DNA of 64,000 nucleotides from Pinus tabuliformis (GCA_031772625.1 CM062818.1:1276816277-1276880276); one strand, 5' to 3'. Counted from the first letter of the stretch, positions 10,794 to 22,170 are shown. Notes: a model not told the origin generated them from the letters alone. Numbers and translations are program-made.

Positions 10794-12203
10794 TATTTCT
10801 CAATTGTTTGTTAGGTAAGGGAATCATCATTATCGCCTACAACTTCATGCATGTTACCATATTTTTTAGGTGTAGGTTACAATATTTTTTGGGATCAAAA
10901 GGAGGAAGTTTCTCTTGTGAGGCTTGTTCAATTGCTTTGTACTTCGACCCTCTTATTTTCCTTGGTTAATTTTTTTTCCTTTTTGGTTTTGTGATATTTT
11001 CTTATTTTGTTCTCTACAATTCCACATTTGATCATTTTATTATTTCAATTTACTTAAGAGGTAGGGTTTTTGTTATATTCTACACCTATTTCAACCTTGA
11101 GTTTCCATGCTTCCCTAGTAAGGATTTTTTTTTTTACAACCTTGTGTTATTTGATAAGTTTAGTGTCTATGTCAAAAGAACTTGGGGTCTTAAAGAGTAT
11201 GTATGCAATTTGAGGCACTAATAATAATTAAGTAATAATCCTAAATGAATGAAATTTTTTAGCACCACCTATATGAAATCCAATAAAATTTCATCCTTTC
11301 CTACTTCAATGGTAATCTAGTAAAATTATTGTACTTTATTGCCAATGTCACAAGGATTCATGATGTAAAAGTGTTAGACAGAGACATCAATAACTTCCTC
11401 AAACTAGGTGATGTGACATTCTACTAAATGGTAGAACCATCTAAGGGGTTTAGTCTACCTTGATTGCCAACTGCATGGGGTAATTAAGTCTTTTCTACAA
11501 GATTTGTAAAATTTAGAGATGAAGATAGGAAAGGAAGACTTAATGGCAAAGGATTCCTAAGGATATAGGAGACTAGTAGACTTATATGGTATTAAGATTC
11601 ACAATTAAATGGAAAAGGTTGTAACACCTAGTCCATAAAGAAGGAAATAAGATCCAGTGTTGGACTTTGGTTGAGAACATGTTTTCCATTAATAGGGGTT
11701 GGATTTAAATAGTTAACATGCATTAGTCCATTAATGTTAGGTTGAGAAGATGTATTCCATGTATAAGGGTTGGATTAGGATATTTAATGTGCATGTGAGC
11801 TATATAGTATTGATAAGGGTGACTGAACAGAGGCTAAAGATCACAATTGATATTTTGAAACCTATCAATTTAATCTTAAATTATTCTAGGACCATATTGA
11901 AATTACATCCCTAAAAAAGGAACAAAATGAATGGGAAGTCATTTTACATATATATAAAAAAATGTGGTGATTTATTTTGATAATATACCCCATGGAATGA
12001 CATGAAGGCTTGAAAAACCACTCCATGTGTAGACATCATGTATAAACATAATTACATTGAGACTTGGTTTCTACAACATAAGTGCGTGTTTCATGTTTGT
12101 AATTCTTATTTTGTACTTGTTGACTGATTTTTTAGTTGTTGGTAATCTTAGCAGTACTGTTCAGTCATATATCTATAAACAATCAGGTTACAAATATATA
12201 AGT
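10794..12203. other. AT-rich sequence with one imperfect tandem repeat, no recognised gene
   Basis: The only structure seen is a roughly 71-bp imperfect duplication: GGTTGAGAACATGTTTTCCA at 11669 is repeated as GGTTGAGAAGATGTATTCCA at 11740. No gene was recognised. Confidence 0.45.
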
Positions 12204-12258
12204 CATTCGGTGGCCTCAACTCCCCTAGTGGGAAACCATACCTGTTGGCCACCGAATG
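12204..12258. repeat. 12-bp perfect inverted repeat with 31-nt spacer
   Basis: CATTCGGTGGCC (12204-12215) and GGCCACCGAATG (12247-12258) are exact reverse complements. The loop contains a weak inner CCC/GGG pairing. It could be a small hairpin or the terminal repeats of a tiny element. No target duplication was recognised. Confidence 0.6.
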
Positions 12259-12399
12259 GCATTATAAGCCATCCAAAACATAAATAGTTTGAGTCTATTT
12301 AACCAAGCCAAACCAATTAGTAAGCATAACACTAAAAAGTTCAATGTTACCCGACATAAACAACCAAAATTAAGGCAAAATTAATAGGCATAACTTTGA

Positions 12400-13415
12400 C
12401 CAACTAATAATCTAACAATTCCACTGGAGCGGGATCTTTAGCACTTGATCTTGGCAATTCAGATTGTAACATACATGGGATATGATGCTTAATAAGGCCC
12501 AGGCGAGATTTCTGATTCTGCAACTGAAGTTGAATAATCTAGAGCTCTTTTTGAATATCTCAAAGGCAGGTCTCCGACTCACTTTTCATTGTTGTGTTGG
12601 TGGTCGCAACCATTTCTTTGGCCACTATGCATTTCATTAACCAGTAGAGATGGACAGACTGTCTAAATAGGATTAGACGACAAGAAGTGTACCCAGGGGC
12701 CGTGATTAGCTCCCCCCAATATTCGGCTAGCAGTTCAATCTTGGCTTTCAAATTCAACTCTGCCTCCCAGGTCGCAATCAATTGTTTCACCTACACTGGG
12801 GTCCCTTCGCAGTATGCCTGAACCATGGCCTAAATAATATCAGAGTTCATTTTCTGACCCCTGTGTCGTGTAATCCTCTGCTGCATAGTCCTCTGTCATG
12901 TAGTCCTCTACCACGTAGTTCGACCAGAAGACGAACCAACTTCTTTACCTTTTCTTTCCTGGTGTTTGCGGCCCCTTCTGCCTCGGCCCGAGGTTCCACC
13001 GCGAGGCTGAGACTTCACCATATCTGCCAAGGTCGGGCCCCCTTTCTTCACCCTTCCCCCACCTTCCTGCTCTCGTAAACCAGCCCACCGTACAGAGGCC
13101 AGAAGTGGATATAGTGTAGGTGGACTTGGAATATGATTTATAGAAAGAACCACCCGAAAGACAAGCACTAACTTAATGTATGACCATGTTGTAGCGGCTA
13201 CAACCACCCTCCAAAATTTTTCCTTAGGCTCATTTTGGACCGTCCCTTCCAACCTTCATAGCAAATTGCCTTGCTTCGTCAAGTTCACAAGCTTCAGTGT
13301 CTTTCTTGTACAAAGGCAGCCTATCGGTCACAACTTGATCCATTCCCTTCATAGGTTGTTCACCTGAACTTGGTCCAGCTAGAGGTTGAGCAACTTCCCC
13401 TTGAAAATTGCACAT
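12400..13415 (-). pseudogene. Unrecognised decayed coding sequence
   Basis: The minus strand shows coding-like text in several frames. There is GPSSGEQPMKGMDQVV at 13230-13415. A basic Arg/Gly stretch (SQPRGGTSGRGRRGRKHQ) ends near 12908. A helical segment (KQLIATWEAELNLKAKIELLAEYW) lies at 12560-12790, followed by a Gln-rich coil. No family was recognised. The basic stretch and coil would suit a Gag-like or DNA-binding protein of a mobile element, but that is speculation. Stops and frameshifts break it. Confidence 0.35.
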
Positions 13416-13691
13416 TTCTGGAGAGCAACCAACCTTCCCTCCAAAAATTGCGCAATCCTCTCTGGCAGCCTACTGGGCTCTAGGATTGCGCAATCTTGCC
13501 TGCCAACACTCCCAGTAGGATTTGCACAAATTTCCCCAGTAAGGCTGCTCGACCCAGAATTTGTGCAAATTTGGGCAGAAATCAACTGCTCTGCCTAGAA
13601 ATTGCACAAATCTACTGGGTAGCCAGCCCATCTCCCAGGCAGAAATGCACAATTTTTCTCAAACAGTCGATCAGTCTCTTGCATGTGCAAT
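13407..13691. repeat. Phased array of short palindromes (array 1, 8 sites)
   Basis: Eight sites begin at 13407, 13447, 13485, 13520, 13558, 13599, 13643 and 13683. They include ATTGCGCAAT (twice), ATTTGCACAAAT and AATTTGTGCAAATT, all around a TTGCRCAA/TTGTGCAA core. The steps are 35-44 bp, about 40 on average. The spacers are unlike each other apart from pieces such as CCCAGTA/CTGGG. It looks like a cluster of protein-binding sites, perhaps in a mobile-element control region. Confidence 0.65.
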
Positions 13692-13851
13692 TGAGTTGAC
13701 TGGTTCCCTCCGAGACTGAGAAAAATAGACTTGCATGCATGGGTTGCTTCTCCCAACGCATCATGCAAAGGCATCCCTTGTTTCAGGGATCTATGTTTAG
13801 CAATGGGAGGTTACATGCAAGGAGCAATTCCGAAACCTCCCACCAAGTGTC

Positions 13852-14184
13852 TGTTATGAAACCAGCTCACAAAAAGATAGAAAATATAGATCAACACCTT
13901 AGAATTCAGCCTCTTCGAGGGGGCAACCTCCTTTACATTACACAAATGAACAATCCTTGGATGATGCAAATGACTAAACCTCCCTTCTATATATAGGAGT
14001 CTAAGGGGTCACAATATCATCAAGCCGACATAACAGTAATAACATAAGGGCACAACAATAACAATAACAGGTTTCTATGGGGCACACTAATAACAATATA
14101 GGGGCAATAGGCGCACAATAATAACAATAAGGGCTACAATGACAATAATAATGGGGGAATAACTAGTATTATAGGGACCTAACA
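13852..14184 (-). repeat. 3' LTR of chromovirus A (333 bp)
   Basis: On the minus strand it starts TGTTAGGTCCCTATAATAC and ends GGTTTCATAACA. It is the same length and family as the B LTRs. A purine-rich tract, CAAAAGGAGAGGGGCA (14185-14200, minus), precedes it. Confidence 0.9.
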
Positions 14185-14200
14185 TGCCCCTCTCCTTTTG

Positions 14201-14576
14201 AAAAGCGTTGTCCTCAATGCTTGAGTAGTTTTGGATGCTTCTGTATAAAATTCTCATCCTCCCATGTGGAATCTTCAGCAGATAAGTTCTTCCACTTGAT
14301 GAGATACTCCGAAATTGATTGATTTCATAGCTGTCAAGTTCTTGTTTGTATGACTGCTTCCAGCTCCAATATGATTTTTCCTTTATCGTCAAGTTCTGGC
14401 AATATTGTTTGAACTAGGAGCTTGTCACCGGTAACCTTCTTTAAACATGAAACATGGAAATCTGGGGGCACTCGGGAAGCTGCAAGAAGCTCCAATTTGT
14501 ATGCCATAGTACCAATCTTTTGCAACACCTTGTACGGACCATAATACTTTGGTGATAATTTCTTATCCTTCTTAGC
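14201..14576 (-). pseudogene. Broken chromodomain end of chromovirus A
   Basis: Minus-strand fragments align with the last 110 residues of the B polyprotein. They are [43 protein letters not shown] and, in another frame, RSISSSGRTYLL. The chromodomain is thought to bind modified histone tails and direct integration. A stop near 14577 and frameshifts separate it from the integrase. Confidence 0.8.
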
Positions 14577-15383
14577 CTACTTGAGGGACATTTTTTTATA
14601 TGGTTGTAGCCATAGGAATACCGAGTCACCTACATCAAAAATTCTTTTTCTGCGATGTTGATCTACCTGTTGTTTCATTCTATTCCGCGCCAATGTGAGG
14701 TTATCCTTTAAAGGTTGGAGAACTTGTTGTTGATGCCCGATGTGGTGTTCCACTGCTTGAACCTTAGAATTTTCTCTTAAATATGATGTGATGGATGGTG
14801 GATGATATCCATAAAGTGCCATAAATGGGTTCATTTTTGCTGCAGTATGCAAGGAAGTCTTATACCACCATTCAACCAGAGGCAACCATTTAACCCATTG
14901 TGTCTGTTTATCAGATACAAAGCAATGAATATATCCTTTCAAAATTTTGTTTACTATCTCATTTTGCCCATCAAATTGAGGATGATAAGATGAGCTATGA
15001 GCTAACTGAGTACCGAGACAAGAAAATAATTTTGTCCAAAAAATTCCAGTGAAAATGGGATCTCTATCGCTTACAATAATATTTTGGTTTCCATGTAGCT
15101 TTTGAATTGTTTCCATAAATGTAGTAGAAAATATACTAGCTTTAAATGGATGTGATAATGTAGAAAAGTGTGCATACTTGGTAACTCTGTCAACTACCAC
15201 CATCATGACACTCTTTCCTTCGGACTTGGGTAAACCTGTGATAAAATCCATTGAAACCTCCTCCCAACGTTGGCTTGGAATGGATAAAGGTTGGAATAGA
15301 CCTGGGGTCTTAATTGTTTCAACTTTATTTTGTTGGAAAACCAAACATTTCGCCACAAACTTTTGAATCCGATTTAAGGCCAT
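14577..15383 (-). pseudogene. Integrase fragment of chromovirus A (268 codons)
   Basis: An open stretch covers the CLVF...NKVET end of the zinc domain (usual second Cys changed to Phe), the core with [14 protein letters not shown]-like VSDRDPIF and DGQNEIVN (D, D and E all present), and the GDSVFLWLQPYK C-terminal motif. It matches B residue for residue over most of its length. The upstream zinc-finger half is lost in broken sequence (15384-15873). Confidence 0.85.
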
Positions 15384-15873
15384 CCCAAAAAAATTTCCTT
15401 CTTAACCCTGTGGTAAGTTTTTAAAAATCCTGAGTGCCCTCCTAAGGGAGAAGTGTGCAATTCCATAATAATCTTTTGTTTGAGTTGAGAATTCTTACAT
15501 AGCTATAAGCGATATTTGTACCATAACGAATCATTTTTCCAGCTAAATGTATCAGATGTACTGGGATCTTGTTGTAGCTTTCAAATCGTTGCCCACACTT
15601 CTTCATCATTCTTCCATTCCTCCCTTGTTTCGTTTATCCAATCTGGTTGGATAAAACAAATGGCTCACAAAAATGCTCCCACATCCTCATCCTTTCTTGA
15701 GAGTGCATCTGCCACAACATTTTGCTTCCCTTTTTTGTAGATGATTTCAAAGTCATAACCCAACATCTTTGTGACCAATTTTTTTTCTCTTCAGAGGATA
15801 ATCTTTGTTCTTAAAAGTATTTAAGACTATCATGATCAGTTTTTACCTTGAATTATCTTCCCATTAGGTAGGG
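15384..15873 (-). pseudogene. Broken RNase H to integrase linker of chromovirus A
   Basis: Positional and short sequence matches to B (for example the [11 protein letters not shown] region in broken frames at about 15660-15730, minus strand) show that this is the RNase H end and the integrase zinc domain. Frameshifts remove any useful ORF. Confidence 0.65.
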
Positions 15874-16941
15874 TCACCATTTCTTAAGTGCATGTAGTAT
15901 TGCCAACATTTCCTTCTCATAAACAACTTTGTGTAAATACTTTCCTTTGATTGGACGACTTTCAAAAGCAATGGGTCTTTCTTCTTGCATTAAGATAGCA
16001 CCAATTCCATTTCGTGAGGCATCACATTCCACAATAAAGGTTTTTTTGAAGTCTGGTGTAGCTAAGACCGATGCTTGGCACATTGCCTCTTTAAGATGTT
16101 CAAAGTCCTTTGTTGCTTCTGGAGTCCATGAAAATGCATCTTTCTTCAATAATGTTGTTAGAGGTGATGCTATTCTCTCATAATTCTTAACAAACTTGCG
16201 ATAATACCTTGTCAACTCGAGAAATCCTCGCATATGCTTTATGGATGTGGGGATTTTACATTCCTTAATGGCTTTAATTTTGCTAGGGTCTACCTTAACA
16301 TCTTCATGAGATACAATATGACCCAAATATTCCACCTCTTGTACTCCAAAGAAACATTTGGAGCTTTTTGCATATAGTTGTTTCTCCTCCAATAGTTTGA
16401 GCACCCTGTCAACATGTTGAACATGATCCTTCCAAGACTTGTTGTAGATTTGTATATCATCAAAAAGAACTAACACAAATTTTCTAAAGAAGTGTTTGAA
16501 AATTGAATTCAACAAAACTTGAGATGTAGAAGGTGCATTGGTAAGGCCAAAAGGCATGACAAAAAATTCATAATGACCCTCATGAGTTTTAAATGATATT
16601 TTCGTAATGCCTTCAGTCTTCATTCTGATTTGATGATATCCTGAATGAAGATCCAACTTGGTGAAGTAAATTGTTCCATGCAATTCATCCAATAATTCAT
16701 CAATGATAGGAATGGGAAATTTATCTTTAATAGTGAGCTTGTTGAGCTCCCTATAATCCGGACACATGTACCATGATCCATCCTTCTTGTGCACCAATAC
16801 TACTGGAGTAGATAAAGAACTTTGACTAGGTTGAATTATACTAGCCTCTAGCATTTCTGCAACCATATGTTCAATTTCACTCTTTTGGGCATAGGGATAT
16901 CTGTACGCCCTGATGTTTGGAGGAACACTTCCTAGAATCAA
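15874..16941 (-). pseudogene. Reverse transcriptase/RNase H fragment of chromovirus A (355 codons)
   Basis: The open frame runs from ILGSVPPN through [16 protein letters not shown] and [12 protein letters not shown] to VLVLFDDIQIYNKS. The LFDD box keeps the catalytic aspartates. It then enters the RNase H start ([14 protein letters not shown]) and ends at HALKKW. Substitutions relative to B include ASI for AGI and CKIP for WKIP. It is open over more than 1 kb but isolated from gag and integrase by stops. Confidence 0.85.
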
Positions 16942-17091
16942 ATGAATAGCATGATCATGGTCACGAATAGGTGGGAGGCCTTTGGGAGTCTCAAATACCT
17001 TGGAATTATTGTCGAAGACATTTTGGAGATCTAGAGAAATAGATGATTTTGATGTGGGAACCTCTAGCGAACATAATTGTGCAATTACGCC
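16942..17091 (-). pseudogene. Broken protease-RT linker of chromovirus A
   Basis: By comparison with B this segment should encode the linker ending ...[11 protein letters not shown]. Stops or frameshifts interrupt it between the protease and RT frames. Confidence 0.6.
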
Positions 17092-17625
17092 TCATTGTTC
17101 CTTCTTTAGAACCTTTGTCATATTGTTAGAGCTGATTATGTTTCCCGGTTTCCCTGCAATACCCCTTAATTCAACTTCCTTTCCTTCCACACAAAATTTC
17201 ATGAAAATTTCTTGAAAATTAAAAGTTATTGTACCCAAGGATTGTAGCCATTGGACTCCTAGTACAACATCAGCATCACTCATTGGAATGGAAAGCATTT
17301 GGCTATTCAATACATATTCTCCCATGGATAGCTTGATATTATGGCACTTTCTAGAGAAATTTATGGTTCCTCCACTTGCAACCATCACTTGACACTCTGG
17401 TGCTGGATATAGGAAGAAATTCAATTCCTTGGCTATCTTACAATGAATAAAATTATGGATACTTCCTGAATCAATCAACACTATTACCTTTTTCTTCTTG
17501 ATATGCCCTTCTATCTTGATAGTTTGAGGAGTGGTAATTCCAGCCAATGCATTACAAGATATGGTCGGATTCATTTCTTCTTTATCTAGGGTTTGTTCCT
17601 GGAGTATTTCCTCTTCTTTTGACAT
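17092..17625 (-). pseudogene. Aspartic protease fragment of chromovirus A (177 codons)
   Basis: The frame continues the gag frame after a single TAA. It contains [16 protein letters not shown], the DSG active site, and [20 protein letters not shown], the flap-to-C-terminal signature of gypsy proteases. B has GAA (Glu) at the place of the TAA, so one G-to-T change explains the break. Confidence 0.85.
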
Positions 17626-18783
17626 TTATTGTTCCTTTTCTTCCTCCTCTTCACAATCTATGTAGAATAATTTCTTCTCGGCACACTTATGACCTTTAGT
17701 GTATTTGCTATCACAACTATAACAAAGCCCTTTTTTTCTTTTTTCTTCCAATTGTTGTGGTGTCAACCTTGTAGGTTGTGGAAGGCTAGGGGAAAAATCA
17801 CTTCCATATTTATAGTTGTGAGTGGTAGTCTTTTTGGTTGCCATAATTTTGCTTTCCATTTTTCTTGCTAACCTGAATGCCTTCTCCAATGAATTAAGTT
17901 CCCAAAGGCGAACCTCATGTTGGATATTATCCTTTAAATTCCCTATGAACACATCAATCCTATGCTCCTCTGGAATATCTTTTACCCTTATGTTCAATTT
18001 TTGGAAGTCCTCAATGTGCTCCCTCATTGAACCCTTTTGTTTGAGATTAATCAATTGGCTAAAAAAGGTGTTGCTTTTTGTATCCTCATAATGTGCTATC
18101 ATTTCTTCTGTAAAAATTGCCCAAGTGACAATTTGTTTACGAGAGAAAAGCCACTGATACCATACAAACTGATTTGGTTCCAAATATAAAGTTGCAATAC
18201 ATACCTTTTGTGTGTTTTGCACATTATGGAGATCGAAAAATTGCTCCATTTGTAGTATCCATATTCCAAGATCCTTGCCATCAAACTTCCTCATATCATT
18301 TTTTGGAACATGGTGGGTCTTCAATCCAACATTAGAGTCTATGAAATCATGATTAACATTTCTTTTTTTCTCATCATGAGTTTCCTTTACTACCCTTTCA
18401 CCATTAGTAAGCATTTCTTGTAGCAACTTAGTAAAATCTATCTTCAAATCTTCCATGTCGCCTTTCGATTTTTCTTCTATACCATCCATCTTAGCATCCA
18501 TGCCATTCATATTAGCTTCCATGCCATCCATCTTAGCTTCCACGCCATCTATATTAACTTCCACGCCATTCATCTTAGCTTCCATGCCATTTATCTTGGC
18601 TTCCACGTCTTTCTTTAAACCATCAATCTTAGCTTTTGTTACCTTTTGTGAGAGTGAAATTTGTTGCACTTGGTCTCGTAATTTTGATATATCATGTTTC
18701 ATTTCTTCCTCTTCTTCATGAGTCATGCTATAGCTTTCAGGTTGCTTACTAGGTGTTTCCATTTTATTTCTTCGGGGCATCAA
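17626..18783 (-). pseudogene. gag of chromovirus A (385 codons)
   Basis: It starts at an ATG matching that of B (MMPRRNKMETPSKQPESYS). There follows a coiled coil of seven-residue repeats of the type AKMDGME (about seven units), then the capsid domain ([17 protein letters not shown]) and a zinc knuckle, [14 protein letters not shown]. The frame ends at TAA 17626-17628 in an acidic Glu run, where B reads through. Gag alone might still be made, but protease and pol would not follow. Confidence 0.85.
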
Positions 18784-19441
18784 TTAATGATAATTATGCT
18801 TCATTATTCCCTTTGAACTTCAAACTAATTTTTCAACCCAAACTTATGCAAAATTTTAAAAAGACTACACACTTTTTCTCTTTGTAGAAGCTCGATATTG
18901 AATTTGTTGTACCTATGTAATTGCAAATCTCCAAGGTTTGAAATTGCTTCCTGCAGTATACCTCTAAGTCCTCTTTCCAATGCCACTAGTCTGATTAAAA
19001 TTAGATTCTCCAAGAAAGTATTATGCCAAATCTCCCAAGATGACCTGATTATATAATTTTTTAGTAGAGAAAACTTGTACGACGTTCCATGTGTCACTTT
19101 TTTGACCTTCGGATCTGAAAAAGATACACAGAAAATGACAATCCGTCCTCTTTCTGTAACTTCTTACATAATTTCAATCTGATGCTCAGAGAGAAAGTTA
19201 GGATGATTTTCCTAAGGTCTCCTATTTGGAATGTAATTTGGGAGTCTGCAAAAACCGTAACTTCCTCAGATCATATCTTTGAAAATATAGCAAGACGAGA
19301 TCTGAAATTGGGACCTGAGGTTCAGAACGATTTCAGCTCAAATGGGTATTTTTTCAGCTTCTGAAACTTCGTAGAGAAAAAGTTATAACGAAAATTCCAT
19401 GATGACCTATTTGGAGCAGCAAAATCCTAGAATACAAAGCT
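18784..19441 (-). other. 5' leader of chromovirus A
   Basis: This untranslated leader lies between primer site and gag ATG and aligns with 26478-27128 of B. No conserved gene was seen in it. Confidence 0.6.
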
Positions 19442-19453
19442 CTGATACCAAAT
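19442..19453 (-). other. Primer-binding site of chromovirus A
   Basis: The minus strand reads TGGTATCAGAG next to the end of the 5' LTR (TTAACA). This is the initiator tRNA-Met type also used by B. Confidence 0.8.
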
Positions 19454-19755
19454 GTTAAGAAACCAACTCACAAAAATATAGAAAAGATAGATCAACGACT
19501 TCAGAATCAACCTCTTTGAGGAGGAAACCTACTTTACATTACAAAACTGAATAATTCTTGGATGATACAAATGAAAAAACCTCATTTCTATATATAGGAG
19601 TCTAAGGGGTCACAATATAATCAAAGTCGACATAACAATAATAATATAAGGGCACAACAATAACAATAGTGGGCTTCTATGGGGCACAATAATAACAATA
19701 AGGGCTACAATGACAATAGTAATGGGGGAATCACTAGTATTATAGGGACCTAATA
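19454..19755 (-). repeat. 5' LTR of chromovirus A (302 bp)
   Basis: It matches 13852-14184 throughout, with about 30 bp missing in the AACAATAA-rich part. Its outer end is TATTAGGTCCC instead of TGTTAGGTCCC, so the terminal TG has mutated. Divergence from its partner is clearly greater than between the B LTRs. Confidence 0.88.
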
Positions 19756-20368
19756 GTATCTTTCTTTGGAGGAGCAGGGGATGTTGACTTCATGTTCCAC
19801 TATTGGGGTTAGTGGTCCATTAATGGTGTATGTATGAATGGAACTTAATAAACGCTGAGAAATGGCACATTTTCATGCATATGTTGTGAATGTAGTAGGA
19901 CTATTCTTATTATGTTTGCAATGTATGTTATTTAACTTATTCTTATGCTTATGAACTATTTCATTTACATTGCTATGGATCTCATTGAGTGCATGTTGTT
20001 GCTTAATTCCATAGATTTTAAATTGTGATCTATTTCACATATTATCTTGTAATGCCATTTATGCTTGTGTGTTTGTTTCAAGTTGTGTACTATTACAAGC
20101 TTCTAAGGGGCTCACTCATTTTCCCTTTCGTGCATTAGGACCTTCATGTATCACACTTGACTTTTTGTAGGGTTACACACTTGTTCCCATTAAAGTCACC
20201 ATACATCACTTTATTCGTTATTGTAGCCAAGGCACATCATTAAAACCCACTGCATCGGAAATCGTGTCATATTCTAGATGGGACTCCTACACCAAATGGT
20301 GTGAGATCTAATTGGGACTTTATATAGTGGATATCCCTTGAATGTTGGCAAGTATAGTACCGTTAATA
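19756..20368 (+). repeat. LTR-like repeat, copy 1
   Basis: It aligns for its whole length with 38217-38836, from GTATCTTTCTTTGGAGGAGC to ACCGTTAATA/ACCGTCAACA. Shared landmarks are TATGTTGTGAATRTAGTAGG and GGGCTCACTCATTTTCCCTTT. Position before a gag-like region suggests it is the downstream part (R-U5) of a 5' LTR whose start is missing at the A junction. Confidence 0.7.
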
Positions 20369-22170
20369 TTTCTGGCTCTAGAAGTACGGCTAGAAGACAA
20401 TATAATTCCATGAAGTTTGTTGTGAACTTTCCATATCATATAATGGCTTCTCCCCAAATCATAACTTTAACATGTTTTTCTAGAACCGCAAATCTGAAAG
20501 TGCCAGTGAGAATCATTGATGACATGTCAAATCTTAAATTCAATGGTTAGGGTTAAAAAGCCATTCTTGAGAACACTGCTCGCTTTCTTGAGTTTTGCAC
20601 GAAACGTGATATCCACTGCGAGGATGCCACTTGTAGGTTGTTCGTCCTCACTTTCGAAGCACGCATCAGAGAATGGTGTTACACATTTCCAGACACTTCC
20701 ATACACTCTTTTGAACATCTTGTCAAGGAGCTTTATCGTGCCTTTTACAGGTATGACTACAAATCCGCTTTCAAGAAAATCATGCGATTGCGAAAAGAAC
20801 CTGATGAATCTTTCGATGATTTTCACGATCGTTTCATTCATTTTTGTTTTGAATTTTCTGAAGATGATATTGATTGAACTTTATTGATATATAAGTTCGA
20901 ATTTCTTGTTCACCTTTTGATGAATCCACATAAATATGAATATTTTGAAAGTCTCCCAACATACATTGGTATTAGAGCTTCTAAATCTGCGAGGAACGGA
21001 GTTGTTGTTCCGAGTGACTCTTCATCTTCCCCTCATCTAATAACTCTATTTCCATAGGTTGAGGTGGTATAACTTGAGAATTCATTCATTGATTTACCAC
21101 CATTTTCTCCCACCCCACATACTCATAATTTCAACGCAGGTTTGGACGTGAATATGATGTTTGTGATGATGTTTTATCTCCTCATCCTCCATCTATTGAT
21201 TCCTTTGGTCCTCTTGATTGTGAGTTGTTTGGTTCACCTGTTTCATATGTTTATGTTGATATTCATAAGAATCACTTTCAAGATGGAGTTAGTGTCGAGA
21301 AAACAACCTGCGATATCATTTATGATGATTATGTGTGGGAGTCTCTCTCTGAACAAGAATTTGTGATGAAGGTTGATCTTTCTCCTTCTGCACTTCTCCC
21401 TCATTATCTTGACTTATTTCACGACTTTTTTATTCTTGATGAATCTTCCAAAGAATTGGTTTTTGATGTTGTTATTTTTGATCACACTCAGAACTCGTGG
21501 GATGTCAATTTTACAATTGAATGCAGAAAGGAAAAATCTTCTCTTTTTTATCTTCCCAATCCATCATCTGATCATTCTCAAGAAAGGGAGGGTGGAATTT
21601 CTTGTTTTCAATATTCCCTCTTTATGATTCATCAGATCATGAGGATGCCTTTGTCTTTGATTTTGAACTTTCTGATCATGGCTGTCATGATCTCTTCATT
21701 GATTCATCTGGTCACAGAAAAAATCTTCTCTTTTTTATCTTCCCAATCCATCATCTGATCATTCTCAAGAAAGGGAGGGTGGAATTTCTTGTTTTCAGTA
21801 TTCCCCACTTTACAATTCATCAAATCATGAGGATGCCTTTGTCTTTGATTTTGAACTTTCTGATCATGGCTATCATGATCTCTTCATTGATTCATCTGGT
21901 CACAGCTGTGATGTTTCCATTGTTGATCTTTCTAAGCCACCCATTTTCGATGATTTATCTTTTGATGTTTTTGAAATTCTGCAAGCTGTCGAGACACATT
22001 AACCCGAGCTGATGGTTATGACAGGTTCTCATAGTCTTGAGGCTAATTCAAATTCCAATCAAAACAATTATGTATCTTTCAAGGCTCCTCATCACTCCTC
22101 CTCACAAATTGAAAATCTATCTGTATCACATTTTTCACATCCTCCATCATTTTTGCACAATCTCGTCACT
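20369..22170 (+). pseudogene. Gag-like pseudogene of an LTR element without recognisable pol
   Basis: The real frame reads LEFCTKRDIHCEDATCRLFVLTFEARIREW, then LVKELYRAFYRYDYK and FDDFHDRFIHFCFEF (20580-20877). This is the FxxRF...LR pattern of a retrotransposon capsid domain. Downstream text is rich in Asp/His/Phe/Ser (for example DLFIDSSGHS, VDLSKPPIFDDLSFDVFE) and continues to about 22170. No protease, RT or integrase follows, so it may be a gag-only, dependent element. Stops and a frame-shifting duplication break it. Confidence 0.6.
21530..21903 (+). repeat. 187-bp tandem duplication inside the gag-like pseudogene
   Basis: AAATCTTCTCTTTTTTATC through GATTCATCTGGTCACAG occurs twice in a row (about 21530-21716 and 21717-21903) with few differences. 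The unit is not a multiple of three, so the second copy throws the reading frame off. Confidence 0.85.

Larger units (their letters stand above)
13852..19755 (-). mobile_element. Chromovirus A, decayed Ty3/gypsy element (sister of B)
   Basis: It has LTRs at 13852-14184 and 19454-19755, with primer site, gag, protease, RT/RNase H, integrase and chromodomain in that order on the minus strand. Proteins and LTRs are clearly of the same family as intact element B at 26131-31984. The flanks GTGTC and GTATC may be a target duplication with one change. Several stops and gaps (for example 16942-17091 and 15384-15873) make it non-autonomous. Its repeated Gag coiled-coil is longer than that of B. Confidence 0.9.

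Noticed and set aside
13407..13691. CRISPR-like appearance of evenly spaced short repeats
   Set aside because: The repeats are only 8-14 bp, degenerate, and lie in plant nuclear sequence among retrotransposons, with no cas genes. A binding-site array is the better reading.
18455..18721. Plus-strand ORF with repeated SILAS/FILAS words
   Set aside because: Antisense of the Gag heptad repeats of chromovirus A.
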